A stretch of 64,000 nt of DNA from Neopestalotiopsis rosae (GCA_023078685.1 JALGAS010000003.1:2914001-2978000); one strand, 5' to 3'; shown: positions 35,673 through 49,800, numbered from the stretch's first letter. The notes: generated by a model from the sequence alone, not told the origin. Numbers and translations are program-made.

Positions 35673-36520
35673 GGTCAAATCACATGGTTAGCTGTTTTGG
35701 AACTTTTTTCGTTTCTTTTTTCGTCTTCGTTGTCTTTTTGGGCGTTTGTCCCAATGTCGTCAAGGTGACCAATGAAGAAAAATCAGAGGACCACGACCCA
35801 GGGCGCGGGCCACGAACGCGACTTAAGAGATCCACATTTGGGCATAGAACATCAAGGCAGTCATGGGAAGATTCTCGTCGTGACAATCCAATGACGGCGC
35901 ATTTGAGTTCCACAGGACCAAACGGGGGAAATACAGAGAGTGCATCAAAAAGGAAGTCATCCAGGAACGCCCGTGACGTAAGGACCCGGAGCGAATGATG
36001 CGCGATGCGACAGCTCTGTGTTTCCCCTTCTCTTGCTTGTCGTGTCGTGTGGCGATGGAACGGATGGGATGGGGTTGATGGGATTGGAACGGTCTCTGGG
36101 CTATGGCTGGGCTATGGCGCAGGCCAGTGCTTTGGTTGCAGATTGCAGGACATACGTACCTCCAAAAAGTAGAGCTTATTTAGAAGGAAGCCCCCAGGAA
36201 AACTTGAATTCTAAAATCGACCAGCAGCCTTGTCCTTGCAAGTGATCGCTGTAACTGTAGTAGCTGCGCTGGCTAATGTTTGCCTTGTAGCTGTAGCATG
36301 TGTAATGTACTAACTACAGGTACAGGATAGTGCTGTGCCTTAGCCGTAAGTGAGCATGAAATTTATCCAGGCACGGCTGCTTTGACGGCCCCGAGAGCTC
36401 CTAATTTTGGCGCTACCGATCAGAGGGAACGGCAGATCAGTGGTCGCAAGCCACGCCAACAACGTCAGTCAAGGTAATGGAATGTCCTCGGACGGATAGC
36501 TGCAGGCAAAAGACAAGGCA

Positions 36521-36547
36521 GGCTGGACTGGGCTGGGCTGGGCTGGC
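36521..36547. repeat. GGCTG-rich short tandem repeat
   Basis: Imperfect GGCTG/GGGCTG units occur here, with related CTGG runs at 36581-36590 and 36668-36680. This is low-complexity DNA in the gene-poor stretch. Confidence 0.7.
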
Positions 36548-39500
36548 TTCCAAGGTACAGTTGAGAGGTATCCCCGTAAGCTGGCTGGCTGTTGTATTGG
36601 CTGTAAGCTGAACAAGCTGGCTTGTTGCTATGCAGCCTAAAGTAATAATAATATCAAGAATAAGCTGTGCCTGGCTGGCTTTGTCTGGTTTTGTTCGGCT
36701 CCTGTTCCGTGGGTGATCGCCGGGACTGGCTGAAACGATCTTCAGGATCTGAGGGAGGACGACTTGCTCAGGGCTCTTCTTCCTTATGACGACGTTGTTC
36801 GGGTTTCTTATCCCCTCCTGTACATGGCACTCGTTTGTCAGAAACTTGGCTTCATCTTATATCCCCCGAAGCTCTTATGGCTGTCTGCGAATCTTCTCCC
36901 AGCTTCTGGTTTCTGGCTTCTGACTTGTAGTGTATGCCAGTGTTCGTCAAGGTTACGCACACTGCATAACCAGCCCAGAATAATAAAAAGGCACGAGAAA
37001 AAGATGGAAACTCTGCCAAGTCTGCATAGTCGCCAATATCACAACTTTGCAGACTGATCGGTCTTTTGTGGGTCACTGGCTCTGCATGGCGACTGATAGA
37101 ATGCTCTATCGGCTCCAGCAACTATGCCACCAAAGGAGGTTTTGGTCCGGGATACGGAAGAATTGTGGAAATGAACGAAAACACGGCAGTGAATATTGAG
37201 ACCAAACAAGTTGAGATGCTGGCCAACTCTCGCTTCAGGACTGTTTTGGAAAAAGTGACAACTTACAAGGAGAAAACTTGCATTTCCCAACAGGAATAAG
37301 CTGCCAGGGTAGGTAGGTGTGAGTGACGCAGGACTGATTCCCTTATTACTCTTGTTCTGCCTAGGTACTTGAGTGTTGGTGGATGGTCGTACTGTATTGA
37401 CTGTTTGAAGGCTTGGGATGGATCAAAGGACGATCCTATTAGTCGCTCACGGTTTGAAGTCCGAATGTTGTTTGAGAGTGAGCATTATTATTGTACGGTT
37501 CCTTTTGGCTTCCACCTCCGTCATCAGATTACAACGAGAATAGAAGTGGGAAACTTCGAGTACATGTAGTCTTCCTCCTCTCGCGTCGCCCAAGGAACAG
37601 AGCCAACTATGGCAGGACAAACCTTACACAACTAGTTAGTAGGACATGGATGAATGTCTTCGTCGAAACTTTCCGAAGAGCCTTGGAGCTTCACAAGCGT
37701 CCATGGCCGATTGACAGGGGCTGACACCTTTCCCACGCACACACTTTTCTCTCTTCTCCCTTTGCGCGAAGCTCCAGTTCCCTCGTCGCCGGTTCAGTTC
37801 TAGTTCTGGTTTTGCTTCCCGGCTCCCCCAAAGCACCGTCGCACCGTGCGCAGCCCCATCTTGAACCAAGACGTGGGTCGTCGAGGTTGTTTGGGGTCTC
37901 AAACAGGGATCCAACGGCAACGTCGCTTCTTGCGGGCCAACCAAGCGCCATCCCAGGCCTACTCGATATTCCAGCTCGTTGGCATGCTGTCTCCATTGGC
38001 TACATGTCCCAAGGTACGCCTTCGGTGGACATGCAGCCAGGTAGCTGGTAGGTCTTGGACGTCAAGAGCTCAACATCAAGCTATCAAATCTCGAGTATAG
38101 TGAGTACTACAATAGGTAGTATTCTTCTGTTTGTCATGTTTTTTTTTTTTTTACACGCACATGTCCTCGAGCCGTTGAGCCGAGCCACGTCCCCACGCCT
38201 GAGAACGTGGCTTCGAAAGGCGGGTCTGTGTAATGGAACTTGCAGCTGGATCTCGAGACCGGATGGCATTCCGTGTCAAACCAGTCCGACATGCCGACCA
38301 ACTTTGTGTGACCTGCAGCACGCAATCAGCGCTCAATCAAACCCCATTGCCCACCAAGAATCCAAGTTGCCCTTCCTCCATTCGACACGTGCGATTCCAT
38401 ATTGTGGAGGTTGGCTCTCGCGCGCCCTACATGGTAAAACTCTAGTGATTAGTGTATGAAGTAGACCAACGGACGTCGTTGAACTAGTGTAGTAGATCCC
38501 GTATTGTCAAAATTTAGATTCGCGGTTAGCCTCTTTGTTGAGCAACATGTTTGACATGGTATTCCCGCGCTCTTTGGCCCAGAGTATAAAATGCTCTGCT
38601 GCCTTGTTGATAGACTCGATAGAGTTACGCTCTTGGTCTGGACTGTCGATCTGGTTTCTTCCCCTCAAAATCATCATCATTAGTTAGTAATAGTTTCCCT
38701 CCGATATTATTTTGACGTCGTTTCCCCCCATCGATGGAAACTCGTCAATTGTACGTAACTCAATCATTGATCGTCGCTCCAATAATAAGCTAGTCGTGTC
38801 TTACTGGCATAGGTTCCCTCTCCTTTGTCATGGGAAATGTCGCATCGCAGCCTCGAAAGCTGAGCGCCTGACAATGATCCAGGTCTCTGGGCGTGTCAGC
38901 TCAACATTGATGGCCAGTAAGCATGACGCGAGTCCAGCCCTGGTTGTCGTCGTTCTTGAAGTGAAGATTTCGATATCGGGGTGCACATGAGTGGTCTATT
39001 TGATTGTGCAACGGTCTCAGTGGTCATCCGTACCCATTTCGATGGTCCAGACTCGCTTTCTTTGCGAGTTTACTGGCTTGGGACTTTCTGACCTAGACAG
39101 AATCGACAGATAATACTTGCCCTCGCCATTGGGTACCACGGTCAAGGTGATACCACGGACAAAAAGTATCTTACTACTGAGATGTCGATACGTTCATACT
39201 TGGCGAATTATTAAGCGCCTGCATGTCGACTTGGCTAGGTACCCAGCTGCGATGCATGATAGCTTGCCATCTAGCTCTCCATCATGCAAGATGCAAGACA
39301 CCAAGCAAGATAGCTTGGGATGGCGGGGGAGGGGTAGCTTCAGTTTCGAGCAACAAGGTTAAGTTTAAAGGAAAGACGTACTGTGTATATGGTCTTGCAG
39401 GACGCCGACCTTACCTTGCTTGCATGTGCCCTGTTTCGCATCGATGCAATTGATTACTATCTGGTCATCATTGGAGCCGTGCCAGGTGATCTAGCTTCCA

Positions 39501-41367
39501 GATTATCCGTCGTGGCAATTGCAACATGGCCCATTTCTATTTCCGGGTACACTGCTGCAGCACCACGTCTCCAACAGCTGGGCTGGGCTTTGACTGTCGA
39601 CTGTGAATGAGTAACGCACGTGGATATTCCCCAAGGGACAGACAGCTTACCTGTCAGTCTGAATCTGGTTATGCCGGCCCACACAATTGATGGACACGGA
39701 ACATTGGGCAAGCATGTTCGCATGCCCAAGCCCGCCGCGCCCCCCAGCTTGGTGTCGCTCTATTTCCAATTCCCACCATTCAACGACTCTCTGCAAGCCT
39801 CGTGCTGATATGGACCATCCAGGCGACAAGACACCGACAACTGACCAGGCGAATCAGAAACAGTATCAAGTTGGATTTATTTCTCCCCCTGCAGCAGACA
39901 TTGCCAGAAATCGCGCACTGCCATTCGGGCGCTTTGAGACTTTTGTCACAACCTCCTGCAACTGCTATTTGACCCGTTAGAGCAAGCCCAGACAGGTAGA
40001 CCAGACTGGTGTACTAACCCCGAAAACTCCCGAGTTTCTCACTCTCCAAATGAGTCGCTGGAATGTTACAACGCCGCCCTTGCCCCCATCCCAGAAGTGA
40101 ATGCCCGCAAAACTATTTGCATTCAGCCGGCCATTATTCCTGTCCGTACTGTCGATGAAGCCGGTTTACTGACTTTTGCCAGATACTCCATGACGTTATC
40201 GGGTGAACATGTTTGAATCCTTGGCCGAAGGAGCAGCGATACTCAGAAGGGATTCGCTGACTTTGGCTACTTCGCCCCATTTGCATAGCAATCACTCGGC
40301 GCCATTGTCATCATTCGTGGCTGACAGAAATCCACGGCCACTTCTCCGACAGTAGATGAGATAAAACAAAGAGGGACGGCCCGTTTCACAGACCCAAGAG
40401 GGCCTGAACCGAATTCCCGCGGGTCCTTGCGCTTGTCCAGCTCGTACAAGGCGTGGAATTCATGAATACCGAATCTGATTGAGCCGGTGATCAAACATGC
40501 GGTGGCTTATTGGGTAGACTGATTGCCACTTGCGGGTATGCCGTGAATTGTCTTCGGACTGTTCATGCACAGGTACTCAATCCTGGGACTTGCGTGCAGT
40601 ACCGAGATGCATGTACATATGCATGCTAATCTGATGTATCGCGTCCTCCAGGCTGGTCCAGCTCTTGAAGAAAGTGCTTTGCTCGCCCAACATGATCTGT
40701 GTGGTGCCACGATCATTCAGCCCGGCGTGTAACCTGGCCAGTCGTGGCATTGATTTGCGGCGATATCTCTCGACCGGAGAGTATCAGCAATTTCGCGACC
40801 GAGTCGATGCTCGCTTTCCGTCGGGTTCACAATGGCTTGCGCGGCTCCTCGGGTTTGGTGATACCCTCGTATTGCCCATATCGGCCTGACCTATCGGCTT
40901 TTCGCAGTCTTGCTGATTGTGCACAATGGTGCAAAGTCCCGGCCATTTCCTTCCGTCTCATTCATTAGTATGCGACTCACACCATTGTTTTGCGAGTAGA
41001 GCTTACCGGTCAGTCATTTTCATCACTCCGGTCTGAACTAGTGCAACTGCAATCGTGCTGTCAGCTATAGCACTTTACTTAGGATCACGTACCTCGAAGG
41101 ATCAGTCTCGGCGCCCGCATTGTTTGTATTAGCCGCTCTGTAGTCATCATGAAATCATCAATCGTTGATGGAATGCTGCGTTGCCTGTGATGCGTGATAC
41201 ACAGCCTCGGTTCTCACATTCCTGGTCAACTGACTCGATAATCATGGCTATACTTAGCTGCAAAATACCATGTTGTTTTTCTACCGCTTCACTCATGACA
41301 GCGAGAGAGGCAATCCGTGAGTGCCATCCTACGCGTAGACAGTCAGCCCGATGACCAAATTCTCGCC

Positions 41368-44300
41368 TTATAGCATAAGCTCTTGATCGGTCAAGCTTCC
41401 GTCCATAGAGCATCCAGTAGTAGAAGCCTCTTCGACTTCGCTCTTATCATCATCAGCGTCCACTACAGGCTCATAACCACTGCTCTCGTTACCATCCATT
41501 CTTTCTGCAAACTCGTCCTGCAATTTCATCATGTAGCTTCCCACAGCTGCATCATCCATGTCCCCTTCTTCTATCTGTTTTAACATTTCATGCAGCTGTA
41601 AGATCAAATTTCTTCGACGTTTCAACCTTTGAAACTGGGAATTCTCCCTCTTCTGTTCAATTTGACGTCGTAGCATGTGGGATGAAGTCTCGGCGATATG
41701 GAGAAAGGAATTCGGAAACCCCACAACCTTCGCAAGATTGAGTCCGTAATGTATCTCATCAAGTGGCCCTGAGTCGACCTTGTACAGCATGGTCATCTTT
41801 GGGGTCTCTGCTGGCTCATTCTGCGAGACATCCGTGCCAAGATGCAGGTTCAGGACACCCGGACGACTGCCAAGAACTTTGGCTATAAGCTTTGTGAGTA
41901 TTAAATGCGAGAAGCCCTAAAAGTAAGCATACTTACCTAACTGATGAAAATGTGTCGCAAACCAAATCATGGACTTGCTCTGTATCAAGGCCTCTGATAT
42001 GGCCAGTGCAATAGCGAGTCCATCTCTCGTACTTGTCCCGCGCCCCAGCTCATCGATCACCGCGAGAGCTTTGCCATTAATGTTTCCTAGAATAAAGGCC
42101 ATTTCTCTCATTTCAGTAGAAAAGGTTGAGAGATTTGCCTCAATGCAATCATCCGTAGACATGCGCACGAAAAGCTGCTCGATAATAGAGAAATGAGCAT
42201 ACTCAGCGGGGACGAAACAACCGATTTGTGCCATGATTTGTAAGAGGGCAATCATTCTAATGTATGTACTTTTGCCGCTCATGTTGCATCCAGTAATAAT
42301 CTGGAACCGATGGTCCTCACTAGCATAAACATCATTGGGAACGAACTTCCCCTCCAACATCTTGTGTCATGTCTGGTCAGCATTGCTTTCAACATTTTGG
42401 TACAGGGACGAAATCTTCGCACCATTTCAATGATGGGATGTCGTGCCGCTTTCAGGGCTAAGGTGTCCCCAAACTCTGGTCTGATGTAATCTCTGGACGT
42501 GGTAGATTGTCCGAACGCGGCAAGCATATCTAGGAGTGCGATGCCCTCACAGGCGCGGAATAGGTTGGCGACGTGTCCACGTATCGCGTTCAACAACTCT
42601 CGTATGACTTTGTCGCTCAGCATGACAGTTTCGTTGTGAGAGTCGGTGATACGATTGTTGAGCTGAACAAGGCCAAGTGTCTGACACTCCAGGCAACCAC
42701 CTCTTGTGACCCTGTTGATGAGAATATCCGGTATATCTCGACCTTCAAGCTCGCAGTCTTTGATGCGTATATAATGTTTCCTATTATCGTCGTATTTGAT
42801 TTCAAAGGGCAGCTCAAACTCGGCTAAAGAACAAAATCAGCAAGAATGTGAAACATGAAGATCATTAGCTGGGTACCTTTCAATTTGTCCACATGTTCAA
42901 ATACATCGTCTACCCCCTCTTTGTATGTCTGCCGAGCGACATCAAGCAGACCATGGACGCCGGACTAAGATCATTAGCTTAAAGCGTCGCGTCCAAGTTG
43001 GGAAAACTCGCCTTGACAGCATATGTACGCTGATTGCGAAGGTTGATCGGAGTTTTCACGTATGTGACATCTGCGTTGATAGTGGCCGAAATTAGTTCCT
43101 GAACAGGTGCTATCACTTCTGGTTTGCACACGTCCCGAATTCTTTGGATCAGTTCCGACTGCGCACAGCTCAGAGCATCGTACAACGGGGGTATTGCAGT
43201 GAGGAACGATTTGATCATCAACACATGATTGATTGCCATCTCGGACTCATATATCGAGCCACGCTCCGGTATGATTACCAGCTACGATGAGTATTAGTAA
43301 TTTCAAGGAGATAGCGTCTGGGTCGGCCCAAACCTTTGTCAAGAGCTTCTCAGCATCTGAAAATCCCTTGATGGCTATCTCTAACAATTAGTCTGGGACA
43401 ATACAAGAGCTTTGGGAATATGTACTCGCCTGCCCTAATTCCGAAGAACATGTCCTCCTTCATAGTCAGTTCATCTAGAGCGTCGTAGCGTGGATTCAGT
43501 GTCTGCTGAATCTGAGTGGAAGGTTGGAGAACGTTGCTGCGAAGCATTCTTGCCCCCATTGGTGTCGAAGTTTGGTTCAACAAGCCAAAAAGGCAGTGTT
43601 TTGACTTCGCATCTTGAATATTTTGAATCAGCTCAAGGGAATGAATGGTCGAGATATCGATCATCATGGAGTTTTCCGAAGGCTGGTAGCGAAGCCTGAG
43701 TGACTGGGTCATGATACTGAAATGGCGAGCGGTCTCCAGATATCTGACCGCCTACGTACGTATGAGCTAAGAGATCAATTCGAATTAAAACATGCACTTA
43801 CCGCAGCAAATGCACACGTTGCATAGAAATTACCTTGCATGGCTACTTGGATAGACTCGAGATCTTCACGAAAAGCGAGGTTGTACATTGCGTCTATTCC
43901 TGCTGTTTCGGACCAATACCTGCGATCCAGAGACTCTACGTTTGTTCCGTGGAATTCTTCCTCTAGCATGGACAAGAGGCTGGATTTGGGGTTTGGCGGA
44001 AAGGCGGTACTGGCCATCAAGATAGTGTCTGGGTCGTACATACTGATTTTGTGAATTGTCTTGACGTAGAACTGGGAGTCGCAGATCTGACTGAGAATTG
44101 CTTCGTTGGTGGTGATATTGACAAAGGCGAGCCCAACTGAAGGTGAAACCCCACGAGCTTCACTCACGGCACAGATGACCTGGTGACCATCTGAACCCCA
44201 GATTGATGAAGTTGCTCGGGACTTGCGTCCTGAAGCAGTGCTTACACTTCCACGTTGGGAGTGTGGATATGAGGAGCTGACTACAGATCTTTTTCCAGAA

Positions 44301-44569
44301 GACCTATATGAGCGTTGGCTGAGAGATGACCTCGATCTACCATGGGAGACCGAGGGGTAAGGCGTGCCCGTGGATGTACGGCTTTGCAGTGTTCCTAAAG
44401 GTGTCTCCAGTCGACTGTGATCAATCCTGCGAGATGTTATGTGATGGCGCTGTGTGACAATGTGAGACTCCTGTGGAAGTGGTACGCCTGGTGTCGAGGA
44501 GTATGGTGAACTACAAGCAGATGCCACGTCCGCTAAGAGATGAGAAGAAGGAGAAAACTGTTCAGACAT
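41368..44569 (-). CDS. MSH4: Meiotic MutS homolog MSH4
   Basis: Eight exons, 43802-44569, 43430-43751, 43334-43374, 43012-43281, 42877-42964, 42423-42823, 41937-42360 and 41368-41882, sum to 2829 nt (942 aa) with every phase matching. Residues ~1-120 are a Ser/Thr/Arg-rich tail without the mismatch-binding MutS domain I, as in MSH4. The core continues with FVNITTNEAILSQICDSQFY, the lever region, and the ATPase: Walker A TGCNMSGKST (~653-662), the ST(F)STEM segment, Walker B VIDELGRGTSTRDG (~731-744) and ATHFHQL. MSH4 pairs with MSH5 as a clamp on meiotic recombination intermediates in the nucleus and promotes crossovers. Introns 43375-43429 and 42965-43011 appear to use GC donors (both GCGAGT). 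The first has alternative acceptors six bases apart. The gene is divergent from RSA4. Confidence 0.93.
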
Positions 44570-45218
44570 TGTGATAGATTCAGGGCTGGAACAATCTAAA
44601 CATGAGGGATCAAGAGTGTATGGGCCTGTTCTTCATCGTGACAGGACATATACTTTCTTGAGAACATCAGAAGCGGCCGAGCTTGCACACCATTATTGAC
44701 AACGATGCTTCAAGAAAGTATTTCAGCATTTCGTGTATTCAAATTATTATTGTGGCAGAGTAGAAATTCTCAGCAACTCGATTCCAGGCAGCAGCAGATT
44801 ACTAACAATTCCTAGAATGATTTCAAGTAAGAGCGTCTTTGAGAGCGTGCCTGCCAAAAATCGTATTGCTCCCAAACTCCAATGTCATGTAAGCCGAGTC
44901 GCTTTCCTACTGTACTGTGCCTGACCGAGGCAAAGCGGGCGCTAGCGTGTAGAACTTAGGTATACTCGACAGGCGGGACATCACTAAAACGGCCCCCACT
45001 AACTCCCCTAGCCAACGACTTAAACAACCCGATAAGATAAAAGATAAGATCGAGCGCCCAAAATTTTTGGGAATTGGGACGTCGCGGCCAGAGACACCCC
45101 ACCTTGCGACAGAGCCGTCTATTCTACCTGCAATATTCGAATATTGCGACTTGCATTTGTCCGCCTCTCGTTCAAGACAACCACCACACAGTACAGTCGG
45201 TTTGACTTGGTATCGATC
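44570..45218. promoter_or_regulatory. MSH4-RSA4 divergent promoter region
   Basis: 649 bp separate the two start codons, one meiotic and one housekeeping. It contains a tight cluster of three GATA motifs at 45031-45047 on the RSA4 side. No gene lies inside. Confidence 0.6.
45031..45047 (+). promoter_or_regulatory. Clustered GATA motifs
   Basis: GATAAG, GATAAA and GATAAG occur within 18 bp, about 170 bp upstream of the RSA4 ATG. Fungal GATA factors bind HGATAR sites, and closely spaced pairs are often functional. Function here is inference. Confidence 0.4.
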
Positions 45219-46888
45219 ATGGCGACAATTATTCCCCCTCCGTCAAAACGACAGCGCCGCGAGGCCCTCGAGCGAACCCAGATTCAAGCCGACGTTACGC
45301 CAGCACCCATCGAAGCCGGTTCTTTCAAGGCTCGATTCGTGGACAGCGACTCGAACCAACTCGCCGAGGTAGTCGAGATCCCACTCGCCGATGCCAGCGA
45401 AAAGAATGTCTCGCTTCTCCTGAACACGCTCCTGGGCCGCGATCGGGAAGACTTCACGCCCTACCGATTCCGCATCCACGTACCTGGGTCGGACATAATC
45501 ATCGACAACTACCCTACGCCACAAGAGTTTCTCGCCGTCCTCCGTAGCCATGGAATCGCGAACCCCTTCGAAACGACGCTTACTCTATCGGCGGAGCCAC
45601 AAGCTGTGTTCAAGGTGCAAGCAGTAACGCGCATGGCCAACAGGATACCGGGTCACGGCGAAGCTATTCTGGCCGCACAATTCTCCCCAAAGAGCAGTAG
45701 TAGGCTGGCAACTGGCTCTGGAGACAATACAGCAAGGATCTGGGATTGTGATACTGGTACACCCAAATACACATTGACTGGACACACGGGCTGGGTACTG
45801 GCTGTATCATGGAGTCCGGACGGTTCCAAGTTAGCTACTGGTAGCATGGACAAGACGGTGCGCATTTGGGATCCAGAGTCTGGCAAGGCAGTCGGAAGGC
45901 CCTTGTCGGGACACTCGAAATGGGTGACAAATTTCGCATGGGAGCCATATCACCAATGGAGGGATGCAACCCCGAGACTTGCGAGTGCTTCTAAAGATGC
46001 TACTGTAAGAATATGGATCGTCAACACGGGCCAAACGGAGCATGTCTTGTCAGGCCACAAGAGCAATGTTTCGTGCGTTCGGTGGGGTGGTAAGGGCTTG
46101 ATCTATACATCTTCCCATGACAAGACCGTCAAGGTCTGGAATGCCATTGACGGTACCTTGAAGCATACACTTGCGGCCCACGCTCACTGGGTTAATCATC
46201 TTGCTCTATCGACCGAGTTCGTCTTGAGGACATCATACTATGATCATGTCAAAGATGTGCTATCAACGGAAGAGGAGAAACGAGCCAAGGCCAAGGCCAG
46301 GTTCGAGAAAGCGGCTACCAAGCAAGGAAAGATTGTAGAACGCCTGATCTCTGCCAGTGACGAGTATGTTGTGCCCAATCCTTGTTTCCTCAAATCCCGA
46401 AATTCCTCTTGACTAACACCCTTTTAGTTTTACCATGTTCCTATGGGATCCCGAAGAGGGGACAAAACCTGTTGCGCGGATGCATGGTCACCAGAAACAA
46501 GTCAACCATGTCACCTTTTCTCCAGATGGAGCTCTGATCGCAAGCTCATCGTTTGACAACCACACGAAGATATGGAGCGCCCGGTAAGTCGTCACAGCCC
46601 CGAAAGAGAAGCATGGTTCTAATCTATTTTTGTAGCGACGGCAAGTTTATCAGCACGCTGCGTGGTCACGTTGCACCGGTATACCAATGCGCCTTTTCTG
46701 CAGACTCTCGTCTATTAGTTACGGCATCCAAGGATACGACCCTCAAGGTTTGGTCAATGCAGACCGGTAAACTAGCGGTGGATCTCCCCGGCCATCAGGA
46801 CGAGGTGTACGCTGTGGATTGGAGCCCTGACGGCAAACGCGTTGGCAGCGGTGGAAAGGACAAGGCTGTTCGTATCTGGTGCAATTAG
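45219..46888 (+). CDS. RSA4: Ribosome assembly WD40 protein Rsa4/NLE (Notchless)
   Basis: Exons 45219-46363, 46428-46583 and 46636-46888 encode 517 aa, close to yeast Rsa4. The start is MATIIPPPSKRQRRE; the open frame upstream of it is leader. Residues ~30-115 form the NLE/ubiquitin-like domain (FKARFVDSDSNQLAEVVEIP, LLNTLLGRDRE). PQAVFKVQAVTR leads into an eight-bladed WD40 propeller, with GHGEAILAAQFSPKSSS, WDPESGKAVG, GHKSNVSCVRW and a final VRIWCN terminus. Both introns (64 and 52 nt) split WD repeats in phase 2. In yeast, Rsa4 sits on pre-60S particles in the nucleus and its ubiquitin-like domain engages the Rea1/Midasin AAA ATPase to drive remodelling. Gene, length and domain order match well. 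Confidence 0.95.
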
Positions 46889-49800
46889 TGTGCCAATAGA
46901 TGTCAAACCTATAATCGAAATGGGTATATGATATATGAATTCTATCCATGTCTGCGATCCATTAGTCGGGCAAGAGAATGCGAGCAGCCATATGATATTA
47001 TGCCAGCATGGAATTTATTTGCTCATTGCCCCAATGTTTCATTGCTAAACGTCATTCGCTTGTTGTTTCTCAAACACTGCCCCTATTTACATCGCCACTG
47101 GAAGGCGGAGTGTAGCCTGGAGAAGTTTGGCCGTTTGCAGACAGGAAGCAGTTTTTGGTTCCGAGTGCATTCCGACAGCATTGACTATCGCTGAAAAGGG
47201 AACACGCCACTAACAATTATGCTTAATCCTGTCTGTGTTCCGCCGACGGAGTTGCTAAATCGGTCATGCCATGAACTGCCATGGCCAAAGGATTGGCATT
47301 GGGCAATGTCATCAAATGGCCCAAGCGGGTGCGGACATCATTTAAGGGTCCAGACACTGGGTGGGCAGGATCAACATTCCTTCGAAGGCAGCAGAATTAA
47401 AATCATGTTGTCAATTCCTACGACTATAGAAGACCCCCGTCATTACACAAGGACCAGCAACTCCCGATATGGCAAAAATACCCAAAGTAGAGTTGCTTGT
47501 GTAACTCTGATTAGGCGCAGTGTGTTACACAAGAATTTCTAGCCGCCACGTATCATTGGTTCCTGAGCGAACAGCATGAATCCAGGACGCTTCCATGACC
47601 CAGGAAAACTCTTCCTTCTATCTTTGCTCGAATATGTCGCGACGTTCGGCAGATTTCCGCAAGCCTGTGATGCCAACGACAACAACGACTGGGAGCTTCG
47701 GATTTTGCCCGGGGCCAACAATCCGGAAGATCAGGCTCTCACAAAGTTTACAAAGTTTACGACTCTAGAACTCTGACAGGCCGAGGGAAATTACCGCACG
47801 CAGATTGTGAGTCCCGTATATTCCTTGGCAATAGTTTGAGTTCCATCAAACAGTGGGTTGAGTTGCGGCTACTGGGCCAATAGAAGCTTTCTGGGCGTAA
47901 ACTTGTGGTGGTCGAAAGTTGGCTTGCCATTGCCACCCTTGCGAAAGAGACCTCCACTGCCCTGCAAATAGAACAACTCAGCTGAACACTGCTCGAGGGG
48001 AGGGGAAGTCAAGATTCACCTCCACTACTCGATTCACAGGTTCACCTCAGGATTACTTTTACACACCTTATTGAGAAAATGTTCCTGCATACATCACCAC
48101 AGGGCCGCGGGCTATAGTAGTTCTGATAGAATGAATCGAGAACATTCCACCACAGCGACAGGCCAACATGTATAACATATCTCTCCTTCGGTTCGGCAGG
48201 AATACACGGAAGAATTTTGAAGCAGCCATGAATGCATAGGCGACGGATTCCTGTATCCGACCGAATGGACTCTCCAAGGACCAAGACAGACACTCGTACC
48301 ACACGGGAAATGCCCGGGCGGGCTATTTCTCCTTTTCCAGAGCGAGCACGGAAGATCTAAAGACGACGCTACGAGGACTTTTGGCTCTCTCTCAAGAGGC
48401 CAAGGGGGTACCCGCCAATGCTGCCCGCAACCTTACCCATACCTACGGACTTACCCAGACAGGGAACGCGATGCAAGATAATGCGACCTGGGTGGCTTCC
48501 CCGGACAGCGGGCCATGTTGTGCAAGGGTTCTGCCGTTTGGGGGGTTTGGCGATGCCATCATTGCCCAAATTTTCGTCAGTATTCAGGTAGATTATGGTA
48601 TCATTGTGTAATCACACCGTATCAACGCCGCGCCTGTCTGTACTAAATAGTCCATTATATTATTGGCATGATAGCTAGAGACATGAATCCTTTTTCATCA
48701 TTATGTACTGGCTGGAATAGACGGTATCCACAATCATAGGGCTATTCGCTTTCCAAGCTACCTGCGCCGTACGGATTAATTTCTTATTCATCCTTACCGG
48801 GAACAAGGCGGAGTGTAATCTCAGATATACACGGTAGCCAAGTGTGTGACAAGCAAGCCGCCGGTCTTGCTGAAGGAATGCGATTTGCTTGTGATTGGAC
48901 TCCAAAAATCGAATGTGCCATGCCCATGGCCCCGGGCGCATCAAAGCCCTGTTACTTGCTGGTCCCCTACACACGTGGAGATGAGCTCGCCTAGGTGGGT
49001 GAGAACCCACCACAGTGGTTGAGGTGGCGCATGGGCTTGCGCCAAAAAGCAACAAAAAAAGAAAAATGTTCCCTTTCTTAGGTCTAGACGGTGGACCCGG
49101 CCCTAAATAAGGCTCGGAAATCCTGCCAGGCAGTCGAATTTCGATATTTTAGAAGTGGGAAAATCTGCTCAATTTATTACCACGGTAATCTACCCGAGAA
49201 TCCAGACCTGGCAACGGAAAAGCCGCCGTTGGCACTCAAATTAACCTTCAATTGGCACGAGCGATCGCTGCTAATTTGGGTTCATATGGGGTCGGTGTTG
49301 GACAAATCAGAGTAAAAAGACCTCGCAGCGGATGGGGTACACCAAATACGCGATTATATAACCATCCCAGGCCCTATACCTTGTCTCGATGCCCCACTAC
49401 CAGCTATGTGATGGGATGATCTGGGCTTGGGCGAGCTCTAGTTTTCGCAGAGGTAGCATTCATGATGGAGTATTGTGCAAGCAGCCACCACAGTCACCAA
49501 GAAGTGGAAGCACCCTGATAATTCAAGGTTGCTGAAGAAAAAAACCGTTGAACGATTTCGCCCACCAAGAATTGGATACGTAGCATCCAGTGACACGATG
49601 GCAGAGCCACACCCTTGGGCTGGGGCTAGGCCATTTGTAGGACAGATGAACGTTGAACCATCGAAATTGTGCAGAAACGTCTCCAAAAGATTGTGCCTTG
49701 CCTTCGCATTTGCATACCAAGAATGCCAGGTATGGGACGGCAGCGACCGCTACCCGACCGCCTTTGCGTGCCAATCGGGGTGGATTCTTCATTCTTCATT

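Larger units (their letters stand above)
35102..41367. other. 6.3 kb gene-poor stretch with simple repeats
   Basis: No coding region with a recognisable domain was found on either strand. The first ~600 bp is likely promoter and 5-prime UTR of the trehalose subunit gene and holds GA and TCTG repeats. A plus-strand frame near 37105-37299 looks protein-like but has no start context or splice link. CTGG-rich runs occur at 36520-36690. Non-coding transcripts are possible. Confidence 0.5.

Noticed and set aside
37105..37299. Plus-strand frame with a protein-like sequence in the 35-41 kb stretch
   Set aside because: No domain, no convincing start context, no partner exons. Likely chance or a small remnant.
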